A stretch of DNA of 64,000 nt from Burkholderia sp. GAS332. Its GTDB lineage: Bacteria; Pseudomonadota; Gammaproteobacteria; Burkholderiales; Burkholderiaceae. The notes beneath the pieces are model-generated. The model worked only from the letters and a program-made list of their open reading frames with translations. It was not told where the DNA came from and made no database searches. Positions 33,531 to 40,809 of this stretch are shown piece after piece. Each line of letters begins with the position of its first letter. Position 1 is the stretch's first letter. A program made the translations under genes and the position numbers. The DNA lies in assembly GCA_900142905.1 (NCBI GenBank), contig FSRV01000002.1, positions 3,844,001 through 3,908,000 on the forward strand, given 5' to 3'.

Positions 33531-33947
33531 ATGTACAAGAAGGGCGTAGCCGTAGAAATTCAGTTTTCCCCCGAACGGCTCAACGACGGCGCCGGCGATC
33601 CGTACTGGATCGATTTGACGCAGGTTGAAGCGCAACGGCTGCTGGAGAGTCTGCAGGCACGCCTGGCTGAGAGCAGTGTAGGCACCGCCGCGCCGTTGGT
33701 CGTGAGCCTCGATGAGACGCCGGCGTCGCAAGCGATCGCTGCTCCGCAGGCAGCGGTAGACAGCGCGGCCTCGGCGGACGACTTCAAACAATGGGTCTGC
33801 GTGATCTGTGGCTGGATCTACGATGAAGCCGCCGGCTTGCCGGAAGAGGGCATCGCGCCGGGCACCTGCTGGGCAGATGTCCCGGCCGACTGGCGTTGCC
33901 CACTGTGCGACGTGGGCAAGGAAGATTTTGCCTTGGTCGAGTTTTAA
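33531..33947 (+). CDS. Protein with C-terminal rubredoxin domain
   Basis: 138 aa. The last 50 residues form a rubredoxin: WVCVICGWIYDEAAG and, after GIAPGTCWADVPADW, RCPLCDVGKEDF, giving the four Cys for one iron. The N-terminal part (about residues 1-85) has a small soluble domain (YKKGVAVEIQFSPERLN and EAQRLLESLQARLAES) and an Ala-rich linker. Rubredoxins shuttle single electrons, for example to alkane or fatty-acid oxygenases. The N-terminal partner domain suggests a fused adaptor of unknown target. It converges with the following SDR gene at 33983-34837. Confidence 0.85.
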   Translation: MYKKGVAVEIQFSPERLNDGAGDPYWIDLTQVEAQRLLESLQARLAESSVGTAAPLVVSLDETPASQAIAAPQAAVDSAASADDFKQWVCVICGWIYDEAAGLPEEGIAPGTCWADVPADWRCPLCDVGKEDFALVEF

Positions 33948-33982
33948 GCCCGGCTGAACGCCGGATTACTTGGCGGCCGGTC

Positions 33983-34837
33983 TTAGCCCGCGCCTTCCGG
34001 GAAATCCGCGCCGACCGTGGTGGCCTCCCATGCATCGAAGTCGCCGCGCATGAAGTCCAGCTTCTTGCGCGCCAGCTCAAGCGCCATCTTACCGAGCAGC
34101 AAACGCAGCGGCGGTTTGTCCGACAGCGCGGCGTCGATGATCGCCTGAGCGGCGCGCACGGGATCGCCCGCCTGTTTACCGCTTCGAGCCTCGGTCTGCT
34201 TGCGGCGCTCGCCGGCCGTGGCGGCATAGTCGTCGATTACCGTCGCCGATTGCTTGATCGACGGCCCTGCCCAATTCGTGCGGAACGGGCCGGGTTCGAC
34301 GATCAATACGTCGATGCCGAGCGGTTTGACCTCCGTCGCGAGCGATTCCGACAGGCCTTCCACCGCATACTTGGTGGCATGGTAGTAGCCGGTTGCGGCG
34401 AAACTCGTGATGCCGCCAATCGACGACACATTCACGATCAAGCCACTGTGCTGCTCACGCATGATGGGCAGCACCGCCTTCGTCATATCGACCAGACCGA
34501 ACACGTTGGTCTCGAACATCGCGCGCACTTCGTCGTCTTCGCCTTCTTCGATCGCGGCCAGATAGCCGTAACCCGCGTTATTGACGAGCGCGTCGATGCG
34601 CCCGAAACGCTGCCTGGCTTGCGTGACCACGTCGTCGATCTGCTGGCGGTTCGTCACGTCGAGCGGCAGAACCAGCGCGCGGTCACCGTGTGCTTCGGCG
34701 ATATCTTTCACTTTCGACGGGTCGCGGGCGGTCACCACAGCGCGCCAGCCGCGCTCCAGCACCAGCTTCGCCAACTCGCGGCCGAAGCCGGTGGAACAGC
34801 CTGTAATTAGCCAGACGGGATCGTCTCGATTCATCAT
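33983..34837 (-). CDS. SDR-family oxidoreductase
   Basis: 284 aa; two consecutive ATGs at the start, the first is annotated. NAD(P)-binding motif TGCSTGFG, DVTNRQQIDD, VNNAGYG and the catalytic YYHATKYAVEG are all present, with S before it in VNVSSIGG. C-terminal part ends in a Pro/Gly-rich tail. It follows the LysR gene on the same strand by 57 bp and may be co-transcribed with it. Substrate not predictable; the sequence resembles carbonyl reductases that act on small hydroxy compounds. Confidence 0.9.
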   Translation of the reverse strand: MMNRDDPVWLITGCSTGFGRELAKLVLERGWRAVVTARDPSKVKDIAEAHGDRALVLPLDVTNRQQIDDVVTQARQRFGRIDALVNNAGYGYLAAIEEGEDDEVRAMFETNVFGLVDMTKAVLPIMREQHSGLIVNVSSIGGITSFAATGYYHATKYAVEGLSESLATEVKPLGIDVLIVEPGPFRTNWAGPSIKQSATVIDDYAATAGERRKQTEARSGKQAGDPVRAAQAIIDAALSDKPPLRLLLGKMALELARKKLDFMRGDFDAWEATTVGADFPEGAG

Positions 34838-34894
34838 TTGGGAAACTCCGGTTGATGGACCAACGTGGCGCCGCTTGATCGTCGAACAGCGCCC

Positions 34895-35824
34895 CTATTG
34901 CTGCTTACGTCTTGTGTGGGTTTTTAATTGTAGTCGTAGCGCAGCGGCCTCGCTTTGCAGCGCTTCGACGAACGCGCGGGCTAGCGGATGGCTCGGACGA
35001 TGCTCCGGATGAACCACGCTCACGCGAAACGGCAATGACACGGCGAGCGGACGGATATGCAGATTGCGCCCCGCGAAATCCAATGCGGTCAGCGGATTGA
35101 CGATGGCCACGCCGAGGCTTTGTCGCACGAAACTGCAAACAGAGACCGCGGTGGGCGTCTCGATCATCTGGCGGCGCGCGATGCCCGCTTGCGCGAAGGC
35201 TTCGTCGATCTGAATCCGGTACGGATCGCTCGACGACAGGCTGATGAACGGCTGATTCGCGAAGTCTTTCCACTCGATCACACGCTTTGCGAGCAAGGGA
35301 TGCCCATCGGGCAGCACGCAGACTTCGTCCACTTCGAGCAACGGTGTCAGGCGGGTTCCAGCGGGCGGCGCGCCGTGTTCGGTCAAGCCGAGGTCGTAAC
35401 GCTGCGCGGTCAGCCATTCTTCGAGGAATGGCGATTCCTGCGTCGCGATCGAGAGGCTCACGCCGGGTTGTGCATCGTGGAAACGTTTTGATGCACCGGG
35501 CAGGATCGAGTGCGAAAACGCCGGTAACGCGATGATGGAAAGCTGGCCACCCTGAAATTCGCGCAGGCTTGCCGCTGTGGACGCTACCCGTTCGAGCCCG
35601 ATGTACGCGCGCTTGATTTCATCGAACAGCGTCAACGCGGACATCGTTGGACGTAATCGGCCATGTACGCGTTCGAACAAGGCAAAGCCGATGTTCTGTT
35701 CCATGCGAGCAAGTTCACGGCTTACCGTGGGCTGCGAGGTGAAGAGCATCTCGGCCGCTTTGGTGACGCTGCCTGCCGTCATCAACGCGCGGAAGACTTC
35801 GATATGTCGATGAGTGAGCGCCAT
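34895..35824 (-). CDS. lysR: LysR regulator of lysA
   Basis: 309 aa. N-terminal winged helix (RHIEVFRALMTAGSVTKAAEML, SQPTVSRELARMEQ), then the effector domain with LREFQGGQLSIIALPAF and ESPFLEEWLTAQRYDLGLTE. Compared from memory with E. coli LysR, these stretches, including the order LDEVCVLPxGHPL and VNPLTALDFA, run in parallel over the full length. It is divergent from the decarboxylase gene exactly as in E. coli. It likely activates lysA in response to diaminopimelate and is repressed by lysine; that logic is transferred from E. coli. Confidence 0.88.
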   Translation of the reverse strand: MALTHRHIEVFRALMTAGSVTKAAEMLFTSQPTVSRELARMEQNIGFALFERVHGRLRPTMSALTLFDEIKRAYIGLERVASTAASLREFQGGQLSIIALPAFSHSILPGASKRFHDAQPGVSLSIATQESPFLEEWLTAQRYDLGLTEHGAPPAGTRLTPLLEVDEVCVLPDGHPLLAKRVIEWKDFANQPFISLSSSDPYRIQIDEAFAQAGIARRQMIETPTAVSVCSFVRQSLGVAIVNPLTALDFAGRNLHIRPLAVSLPFRVSVVHPEHRPSHPLARAFVEALQSEAAALRLQLKTHTRRKQQ

Positions 35825-35871
35825 GGGGTCTATATCAGGAATGAATTAGGTGGCGAAGAATAGGTATTTTA

Positions 35872-35890
35872 CTGAATGATCGATTTTCAG
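35872..35890. promoter_or_regulatory. Candidate LysR-binding dyad
   Basis: CTGAA (35872-35876) and TTCAG (35886-35890) form an inverted pair within the 110-bp divergent lysR-lysA region, in an AT-rich setting. The length and placement suit a LysR-type box. Binding is not shown. Confidence 0.35.
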
Positions 35891-35934
35891 CATTATTGCT
35901 CACACCCATGCTTTGATATCGAGAGCCGAGAATC

Positions 35935-37176
35935 GTGACCACTTTCAATCCACAGCAACTCGTTGAACTCGCGCGTCAGTACGGCACCCCCCTGTGGGTC
36001 TACGACGCCGACGTGATCCGCCAACGTATCGCCGAATTGCGCAGCTTCGACGTGATCCGTTATGCGCAGAAGGCGTGCTCGAACGTGCATATCCTGAAGC
36101 TGATGCGAGACGAAGGAGCGATGGTCGACGCGGTGTCTTTAGGCGAAATCACGCGCAGTCTCGCGGCGGGCTTTACACCGGACGGTGATCCTGAGGGCGT
36201 GGTTTTTACGGCGGATCTCGTCGATCACGCGACGCTGGCCACCGTGATCGAGCACCGCATCACGGTCAACGCCGGGTCGCTCGATATGCTTGAACGTGTG
36301 GGGCAGCATGCACCAGAGGGCCACCGAGTGTGGCTGCGGATCAATCCCGGTTTCGGCCACGGACACAGCAACAAGACCAACACGGGCGGCGAGCATAGCA
36401 AGCATGGCATCTGGCTCGACGACGTGCCGCTGGCGATAGCCATGGTGCGCCGTTACGGTCTGAAGCTGGTCGGATTGCACATGCATATCGGCTCCGGCGT
36501 CGACTACACGCATTTATCACGCGTGTGCGATGCGATGGTCGAAGCGGTGCAAGGCCTAGGGCACGATATCGAAGCGATTTCGGCCGGCGGTGGTTTGTCG
36601 GTGCCGTATAGCGAAGGCGAACCGCGGATCGACGTCGAGCATTATTTTCGTCTCTGGGACGCTGCGCGTCAGCAGATCGAAGCGCATCTCGGGCATCGCG
36701 TGAGACTGGAAATCGAGCCAGGTCGCTTTCTGGTCGCGCAAGCAGGTGTGCTGGTCGCCGAGGTGCACGCGCTGAACCGGCGGCCGAACCGGCAGTTTGC
36801 CTTGGTCGATGCGGGCTTCAATGATCTGGTGAGGCCGTCGTTTTACGGCAGCCATCATGAGATGAGGGTGGTGAAAGGCAATGGCCTGCCGAGCGAAGCG
36901 CTGGTTGGCGCTTTCGCGGTGGCCGGGCCGTTGTGCGAAGCGGGCGATGTGTTTACGCAGGAGGCGGGGGGCGTCGTCACGAGCCGAGCCATGCAGACGC
37001 CGGAAGTGGGGGATTTCGTTGTGTTTCATGACGCCGGGGCGTACGGCGCGTCGATGTCATCGAACTACAACAGTCGGCCGCTGGCGCCTGAACTATTGCT
37101 GGAGAATGGCAGGCCGCGGTTGATCCGGCGCAGGCAAACTATTGAGGAGTTGATTGCGCTCGAAACGCTCAGTTGA
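35935..37176 (+). CDS. lysA: Diaminopimelate decarboxylase
   Basis: 413 aa, GTG start at 35935. Fold-type III PLP decarboxylase: PLP-binding Lys46 in RYAQKACSN, HMHIGSGVDY, SAGGGLSVPYSEG, the glycine-rich EIEPGRFLVAQAGVLVAEV, and the active-site CEAGDVF. The sequence follows E. coli LysA closely in wording and order (NPGFGHGHS, NTGGEHSKHGIW, GASMSSNYNSRPL, RRRQTIEELIALE). It performs the last step of lysine synthesis. Most Burkholderia encode another lysA elsewhere, so this may be a second copy; that needs the rest of the genome. Confidence 0.92.
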   Translation: MTTFNPQQLVELARQYGTPLWVYDADVIRQRIAELRSFDVIRYAQKACSNVHILKLMRDEGAMVDAVSLGEITRSLAAGFTPDGDPEGVVFTADLVDHATLATVIEHRITVNAGSLDMLERVGQHAPEGHRVWLRINPGFGHGHSNKTNTGGEHSKHGIWLDDVPLAIAMVRRYGLKLVGLHMHIGSGVDYTHLSRVCDAMVEAVQGLGHDIEAISAGGGLSVPYSEGEPRIDVEHYFRLWDAARQQIEAHLGHRVRLEIEPGRFLVAQAGVLVAEVHALNRRPNRQFALVDAGFNDLVRPSFYGSHHEMRVVKGNGLPSEALVGAFAVAGPLCEAGDVFTQEAGGVVTSRAMQTPEVGDFVVFHDAGAYGASMSSNYNSRPLAPELLLENGRPRLIRRRQTIEELIALETLS

Positions 37177-37319
37177 TCCTGCCGAGCGCGGTTGCGGCGA
37201 ACCCTCGGCCATACGCCAAGCCGTCAATACCGACAACGCAACACGCCGCAAGCGTTGTGCCTTGCGAATGAACGTTCGATGCTAAAGCGGCCCTCATCGG
37301 GCTCCTTATGCCCCAGTGC

Positions 37320-38240
37320 TCATCGCGCCCGCACCGTGCGCGTGTACGACGCAATCATCGTCGCGAGTTCCTGCGCGGCGGGCGTGACGGGAATCGCTGC
37401 GCGCTGCAATAGGCACACGTTCTGTTCGACCGCTCGCTCGCGCACATTGATCGTCGTCAGCGTGCTCGCGAACGGCCCGCGTTTGACGACGATCGACGAC
37501 TCCAGCGACAGGCAGTCCGTTGCGCCGACCAGGTGCAGCGTCTCGTACAGACCTTCCACCGTTGCGATGATTTTCGGCGGCGGCAAGTCGTGGCGCTCGA
37601 ACAGATCGCTCAGGCGGTTGATTTGCGGATCGTCGGTGATATTCGGCGAGGGTGTCGCCACCCATTTGCAATCGACGAGCTCCGCAAGCGAGGTCGCGCC
37701 CGCTTTAGGATGACCGCGACGGCAGACGACGACGGGATCGGACGGATAGAGCGGCGTCACGGACAGATCGGCCGTGTCGGTGTGCTTCGATACCAGCGCG
37801 ACGGCGAAATCGAGCCTGCCTTCACGAATCCACGAAATCATCATCCGCGAGGTGCCAGTGCGCAAATGCACCGCGACCCGCTCAAAGCGCGCCCGGAATT
37901 CCATCAGCACCGGCGCGAAGGCGTCGATGAGCGGCTCGGTCGTCATGCCGAACGTGACCTCGCCCGCGTAGTCGCCGCGCAATTGCTGCACTTCCTGTTC
38001 GGCCCGCTCGCATTCCCCGAGAATCGCGCCAGCGCGCTGCAACAGCCGCTGGCCAAGTGCGGTCAGCGCAATCCCGCGGTTCGTGCGGGTGAACAAGGTC
38101 GCGCCCAGCATTGACTCGAGGTTCTGCAACTGCTGCGTGATGCCGCTCTGAGCCATGCCCAGCGCCCGTGACGCCGCGCGGATGCTGCCGTGCTCGGCCA
38201 CGGCGGTGAACGCGCGCAACTGGGAGATCGTCAACGCCAT
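37320..38240 (-). CDS. LysR-family transcriptional regulator
   Basis: 306 aa. Helix-turn-helix near the start (ISQLRAFTAVAEHGSIRAASRALGMAQSGITQQLQNLE), followed by the effector domain with FARFERVAVHLRTGTS-like ligand region and VVVCRRGHPKAG. It differs from the lysA regulator and belongs to another subgroup (TsaR/Nac-Cbl-like). It is divergent from the amino-acid-binding protein across 123 bp and probably regulates that gene and the following deacylase. The effector is unknown. Confidence 0.9.
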   Translation of the reverse strand: MALTISQLRAFTAVAEHGSIRAASRALGMAQSGITQQLQNLESMLGATLFTRTNRGIALTALGQRLLQRAGAILGECERAEQEVQQLRGDYAGEVTFGMTTEPLIDAFAPVLMEFRARFERVAVHLRTGTSRMMISWIREGRLDFAVALVSKHTDTADLSVTPLYPSDPVVVCRRGHPKAGATSLAELVDCKWVATPSPNITDDPQINRLSDLFERHDLPPPKIIATVEGLYETLHLVGATDCLSLESSIVVKRGPFASTLTTINVRERAVEQNVCLLQRAAIPVTPAAQELATMIASYTRTVRAR

Positions 38241-38363
38241 GAAGAATCGCCGTGATCGGTAAAAGTGATCATGATATTACTTTTGGGACTTCTTTGAGGC
38301 GCGGGAGCGGCATAGGATGGGCCTGTACCCTGTAGTAATCCGCCCAACCCACACCCGCCTCCC

Positions 38364-39131
38364 ATGAAAATCTCGCTGATGATCTTGAGCGCCGCGCTGG
38401 CTTTCAGCAGCGGTGCGTTTGCCGCCGACCCCACCACGCTGCGCCTCGGTATCGATCCGACCTATCCGCCGATGGACGCCAAGGCGCCTGACGGCAGCTT
38501 CAAAGGTTTCGACGTCGATCTCGGCAACGAAATCTGCCGACGCATCCACGCGCATTGCCAGTGGGTCGAACTCGAGTTCTCGGGGATGATTCCCGCGCTG
38601 CAGGCGCGCAAGATCGACGCGATCCTTTCGTCGATGGCTATCACGGAAAAGCGCGAGCAACAGATTCTGTTTACTTCAAAGCTGTTTCAGTTCAAATCGC
38701 GGCTTATCGCGCGTCAGGGGTCGCCGCTCGCGGGCGGTATGAACGCGTTGGCCGGCAAGCAGATCGGCGTGCAATCGGGGACGCAGTTCGAAGGCTATGC
38801 GTTGAAGAATTGGGCGCCGCTTGGCGTGCACGTGGTTGCGTACAAGAGTCAGGATGAGGTGTTCGCGGACCTCGAGAACGGTCGTCTCGATGGAGCGCTG
38901 CTCGGTACTGTCGAAGCCGACTACGGCTTTTTGCGCACGCCGGCCGGGAAGGGGTTTGCTTTTGTCGGCGAGCCGCTTTCGATGGGTGATCGTGGTGTGG
39001 GCATCGGCCTGCGCAAGGACGAGACTGCGGTGCAGGCGTCCATTAACGAGGCGATTGCTTCGATGCGCAAGGACGGTACGTACGCGCAGATCGCGAAGAA
39101 GTACTTCGACTTCGATCCGTACGGCAACTGA
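38364..39131 (+). CDS. Periplasmic amino-acid-binding protein (lysine/arginine/ornithine type)
   Basis: 255 aa. Signal peptide MKISLMILSAALAFSSGAFA. Family 3 solute-binding signature: LRLGIDPTYPPMDAKAPDGSFKGFDVDLGNEIC, DAILSSMAITEKREQQILFT, and the C-terminal FDFDPYGN. This most resembles ArgT/HisJ proteins, so basic amino acids are likely ligands. No permease or ATPase genes lie next to it, so it either serves a transporter elsewhere or feeds the adjacent deacylase pathway. The next gene starts 37 bp downstream and is likely in the same transcript. Confidence 0.9.
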   Translation: MKISLMILSAALAFSSGAFAADPTTLRLGIDPTYPPMDAKAPDGSFKGFDVDLGNEICRRIHAHCQWVELEFSGMIPALQARKIDAILSSMAITEKREQQILFTSKLFQFKSRLIARQGSPLAGGMNALAGKQIGVQSGTQFEGYALKNWAPLGVHVVAYKSQDEVFADLENGRLDGALLGTVEADYGFLRTPAGKGFAFVGEPLSMGDRGVGIGLRKDETAVQASINEAIASMRKDGTYAQIAKKYFDFDPYGN

Positions 39132-39168
39132 TTCTCTTACTCCCTATTCTTTTCCAACCCTTCCGTTC

Positions 39169-40284
39169 ATGAACAAGCAATCGATTCCGCTTCTATCGCC
39201 GGCTATCGGCACGCACCGCGAACTGGTGTCGTTTCACTTTGGTCCTGCGGATAGCGGACAGAAGATTTATATCCAGTCGTCCCTGCATGCGGATGAAACG
39301 CCGGCGATGTTGACGACGGTTTTGCTGAAGCGTCGTTTGCTCGAGCTGGAGAAGCAGGGCGCGCTGAATGCGGAAATCGTGCTGGTGCCGGTGGCGAATC
39401 CGGTTGGACTCGGGCAGTACGTGCTGGGGCAGTTTATTGGGCGCTTCGATCTGGGCAGTGGCAAGAACTTTAACCGACACTTCCTGCAGTTTTCGAAGCT
39501 GGTGGCGCGGGCTAAGGAGGCGTTGGGATCGGATGCTTCGGATAATCGGCGGATTGTTCGCGAGTTGATCGCTGCTGAGTTGGCGGAACAAAAGCCGTTG
39601 ACTGAGTTCGAGTCGCTGCAATTGGCGTTGCTGAAGCTTTCCTTCGATGCGGATGTGGTGATCGATTTGCATTGCTCGTTGGAAGCGGCGATGCATCTCT
39701 ATACCAGTGAGGCGGCGTGGCCTGAGTTTGAGCCTTTGTCACGGTATCTGGGGGCGCAGGCTTCGTTGCTCGCGACTAACTCGGGCGGTGAGTCGTTTGA
39801 TGAGACCCATAGCTTGTTGTGGTGGAAGTTGCAGCAGGAAATGCCGGCGGATAAGCCGGTGCCTAATGGGGCGATTGCTGTGACCGTGGAGTGCCGTGGG
39901 CAGCGGGATGTGTCTTATGAAGTGGCGCAGGAAGATGCCGACGCATTGATTGATTATCTGGTCTGGCGCAAGGCTATCAAGCTTGATGCGAAGCCTTTGC
40001 CCCAGTTGCTCGCGCCGGCTACGCCGCTTGCTGGTAGTGAGCAGTTTTATGCACCCGTCAGCGGAATTCTTGTTCATCGCGCGAAGATCGGCGACACGAT
40101 TCGTGTTGGCCAGGCGCTGTTTGATATCGTAGATCCGTTGACTGATGAGACGACTACGCTGTGTAGCAACACCGAAGGGGTGTTTTATATGCGACGTGCT
40201 ATTCGGTTTGTGACGGCTGGGGCGCCGTTGGGGCGGGTGACTGGGACGCGGGCTTTTAGGACTGGGGTTTTGTTGGGGGCATGA
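39169..40284 (+). CDS. M14-type succinylglutamate desuccinylase/aspartoacylase-like enzyme
   Basis: 371 aa. Zinc-site motifs: HADETPAM with His40 and Glu43, and VIDLHCS with the third ligand His; the proposed catalytic Glu lies in VTVECRGQRDVSY. C-terminal region includes a small beta domain (FYAPVSGILVHRAKIGDTIRVGQALFDIVDP) resembling a biotinyl/barrel-sandwich hybrid, seen in several members. The enzyme should deacylate N-acyl amino acids, but substrate is not known. It follows the amino-acid-binding protein and ends before a strong terminator. Confidence 0.88.
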   Translation: MNKQSIPLLSPAIGTHRELVSFHFGPADSGQKIYIQSSLHADETPAMLTTVLLKRRLLELEKQGALNAEIVLVPVANPVGLGQYVLGQFIGRFDLGSGKNFNRHFLQFSKLVARAKEALGSDASDNRRIVRELIAAELAEQKPLTEFESLQLALLKLSFDADVVIDLHCSLEAAMHLYTSEAAWPEFEPLSRYLGAQASLLATNSGGESFDETHSLLWWKLQQEMPADKPVPNGAIAVTVECRGQRDVSYEVAQEDADALIDYLVWRKAIKLDAKPLPQLLAPATPLAGSEQFYAPVSGILVHRAKIGDTIRVGQALFDIVDPLTDETTTLCSNTEGVFYMRRAIRFVTAGAPLGRVTGTRAFRTGVLLGA

Positions 40285-40457
40285 CGGTTTTTGCCTTCGC
40301 GGCGCTCTTGTCCGTGCTTTTATGGCGTTGGCTGTTGGCCGACATTCTGCGGCGCTGCGACGTCGAGCGGAAATCATCGACTGTGAAATGCGGCACCGCA
40401 CGCAAGCGGTGACCGCGCAGCACTGACTACCACTAGCGTCCACCGCACCGCAGCCAA

Positions 40458-40489
40458 GAAAGAGGCGCGAGAGATTTCGCGCCTCTTTC
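40458..40489. terminator. Strong hairpin, probably bidirectional terminator
   Basis: Perfect 13-bp stem GAAAGAGGCGCGA (40458-40470) with TCGCGCCTCTTTC (40477-40489), 6-nt loop, T-rich on the plus side. It lies between the deacylase gene and the reverse-strand accessory genes, marking the left border of the lower-GC island. Confidence 0.88.
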
Positions 40490-40551
40490 ATTTCTGGTTT
40501 GCGACAAGTCTGCGTTGCCCGCAAATATCGCTGTGGTAACTAGCGTTAGAT

Positions 40552-40779
40552 TCAGTCGAGAGTTTCCCCTTCGGGTATCAGGTCCGGGTGTTCTCTGCAA
40601 ATAGGAACAATCGCTTTCTCAAAGAGTTCATAGATGACGTCGGCCATTCCGCGCCGGAAAGTGGAAAAAACCTCTGGCGAACAGTTCGCTTGCACGATCC
40701 TGATCGCCTCATTAATGGACTTGTTTGCGTCGTACAGTCGCGCAATCACTTCCGTGGCCGTTTCCTTATTTTCGATCAT
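40552..40779 (-). CDS. Small acidic protein downstream of the YD-repeat gene, candidate immunity protein
   Basis: 75 aa, ATG at 40779 behind TAAGGAGTCG. It begins 30 nt after the stop codon of the 789-aa YD-repeat protein on the same strand. Composition is clearly acidic and helical (ATEVIARLYDANKSINEAIRIVQANC, GMADVIYELFEKAIVPICREH); no signal peptide. No family is recognised. Its size, acidity and position match immunity genes of polymorphic toxins, but no toxin activity is recognised in the partner, so this remains a hypothesis. Confidence 0.7.
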   Translation of the reverse strand: MIENKETATEVIARLYDANKSINEAIRIVQANCSPEVFSTFRRGMADVIYELFEKAIVPICREHPDLIPEGETLD

Positions 40780-40809
40780 TTTTCGACTCCTTACGGTTTG
40801 TCTCTGGTG

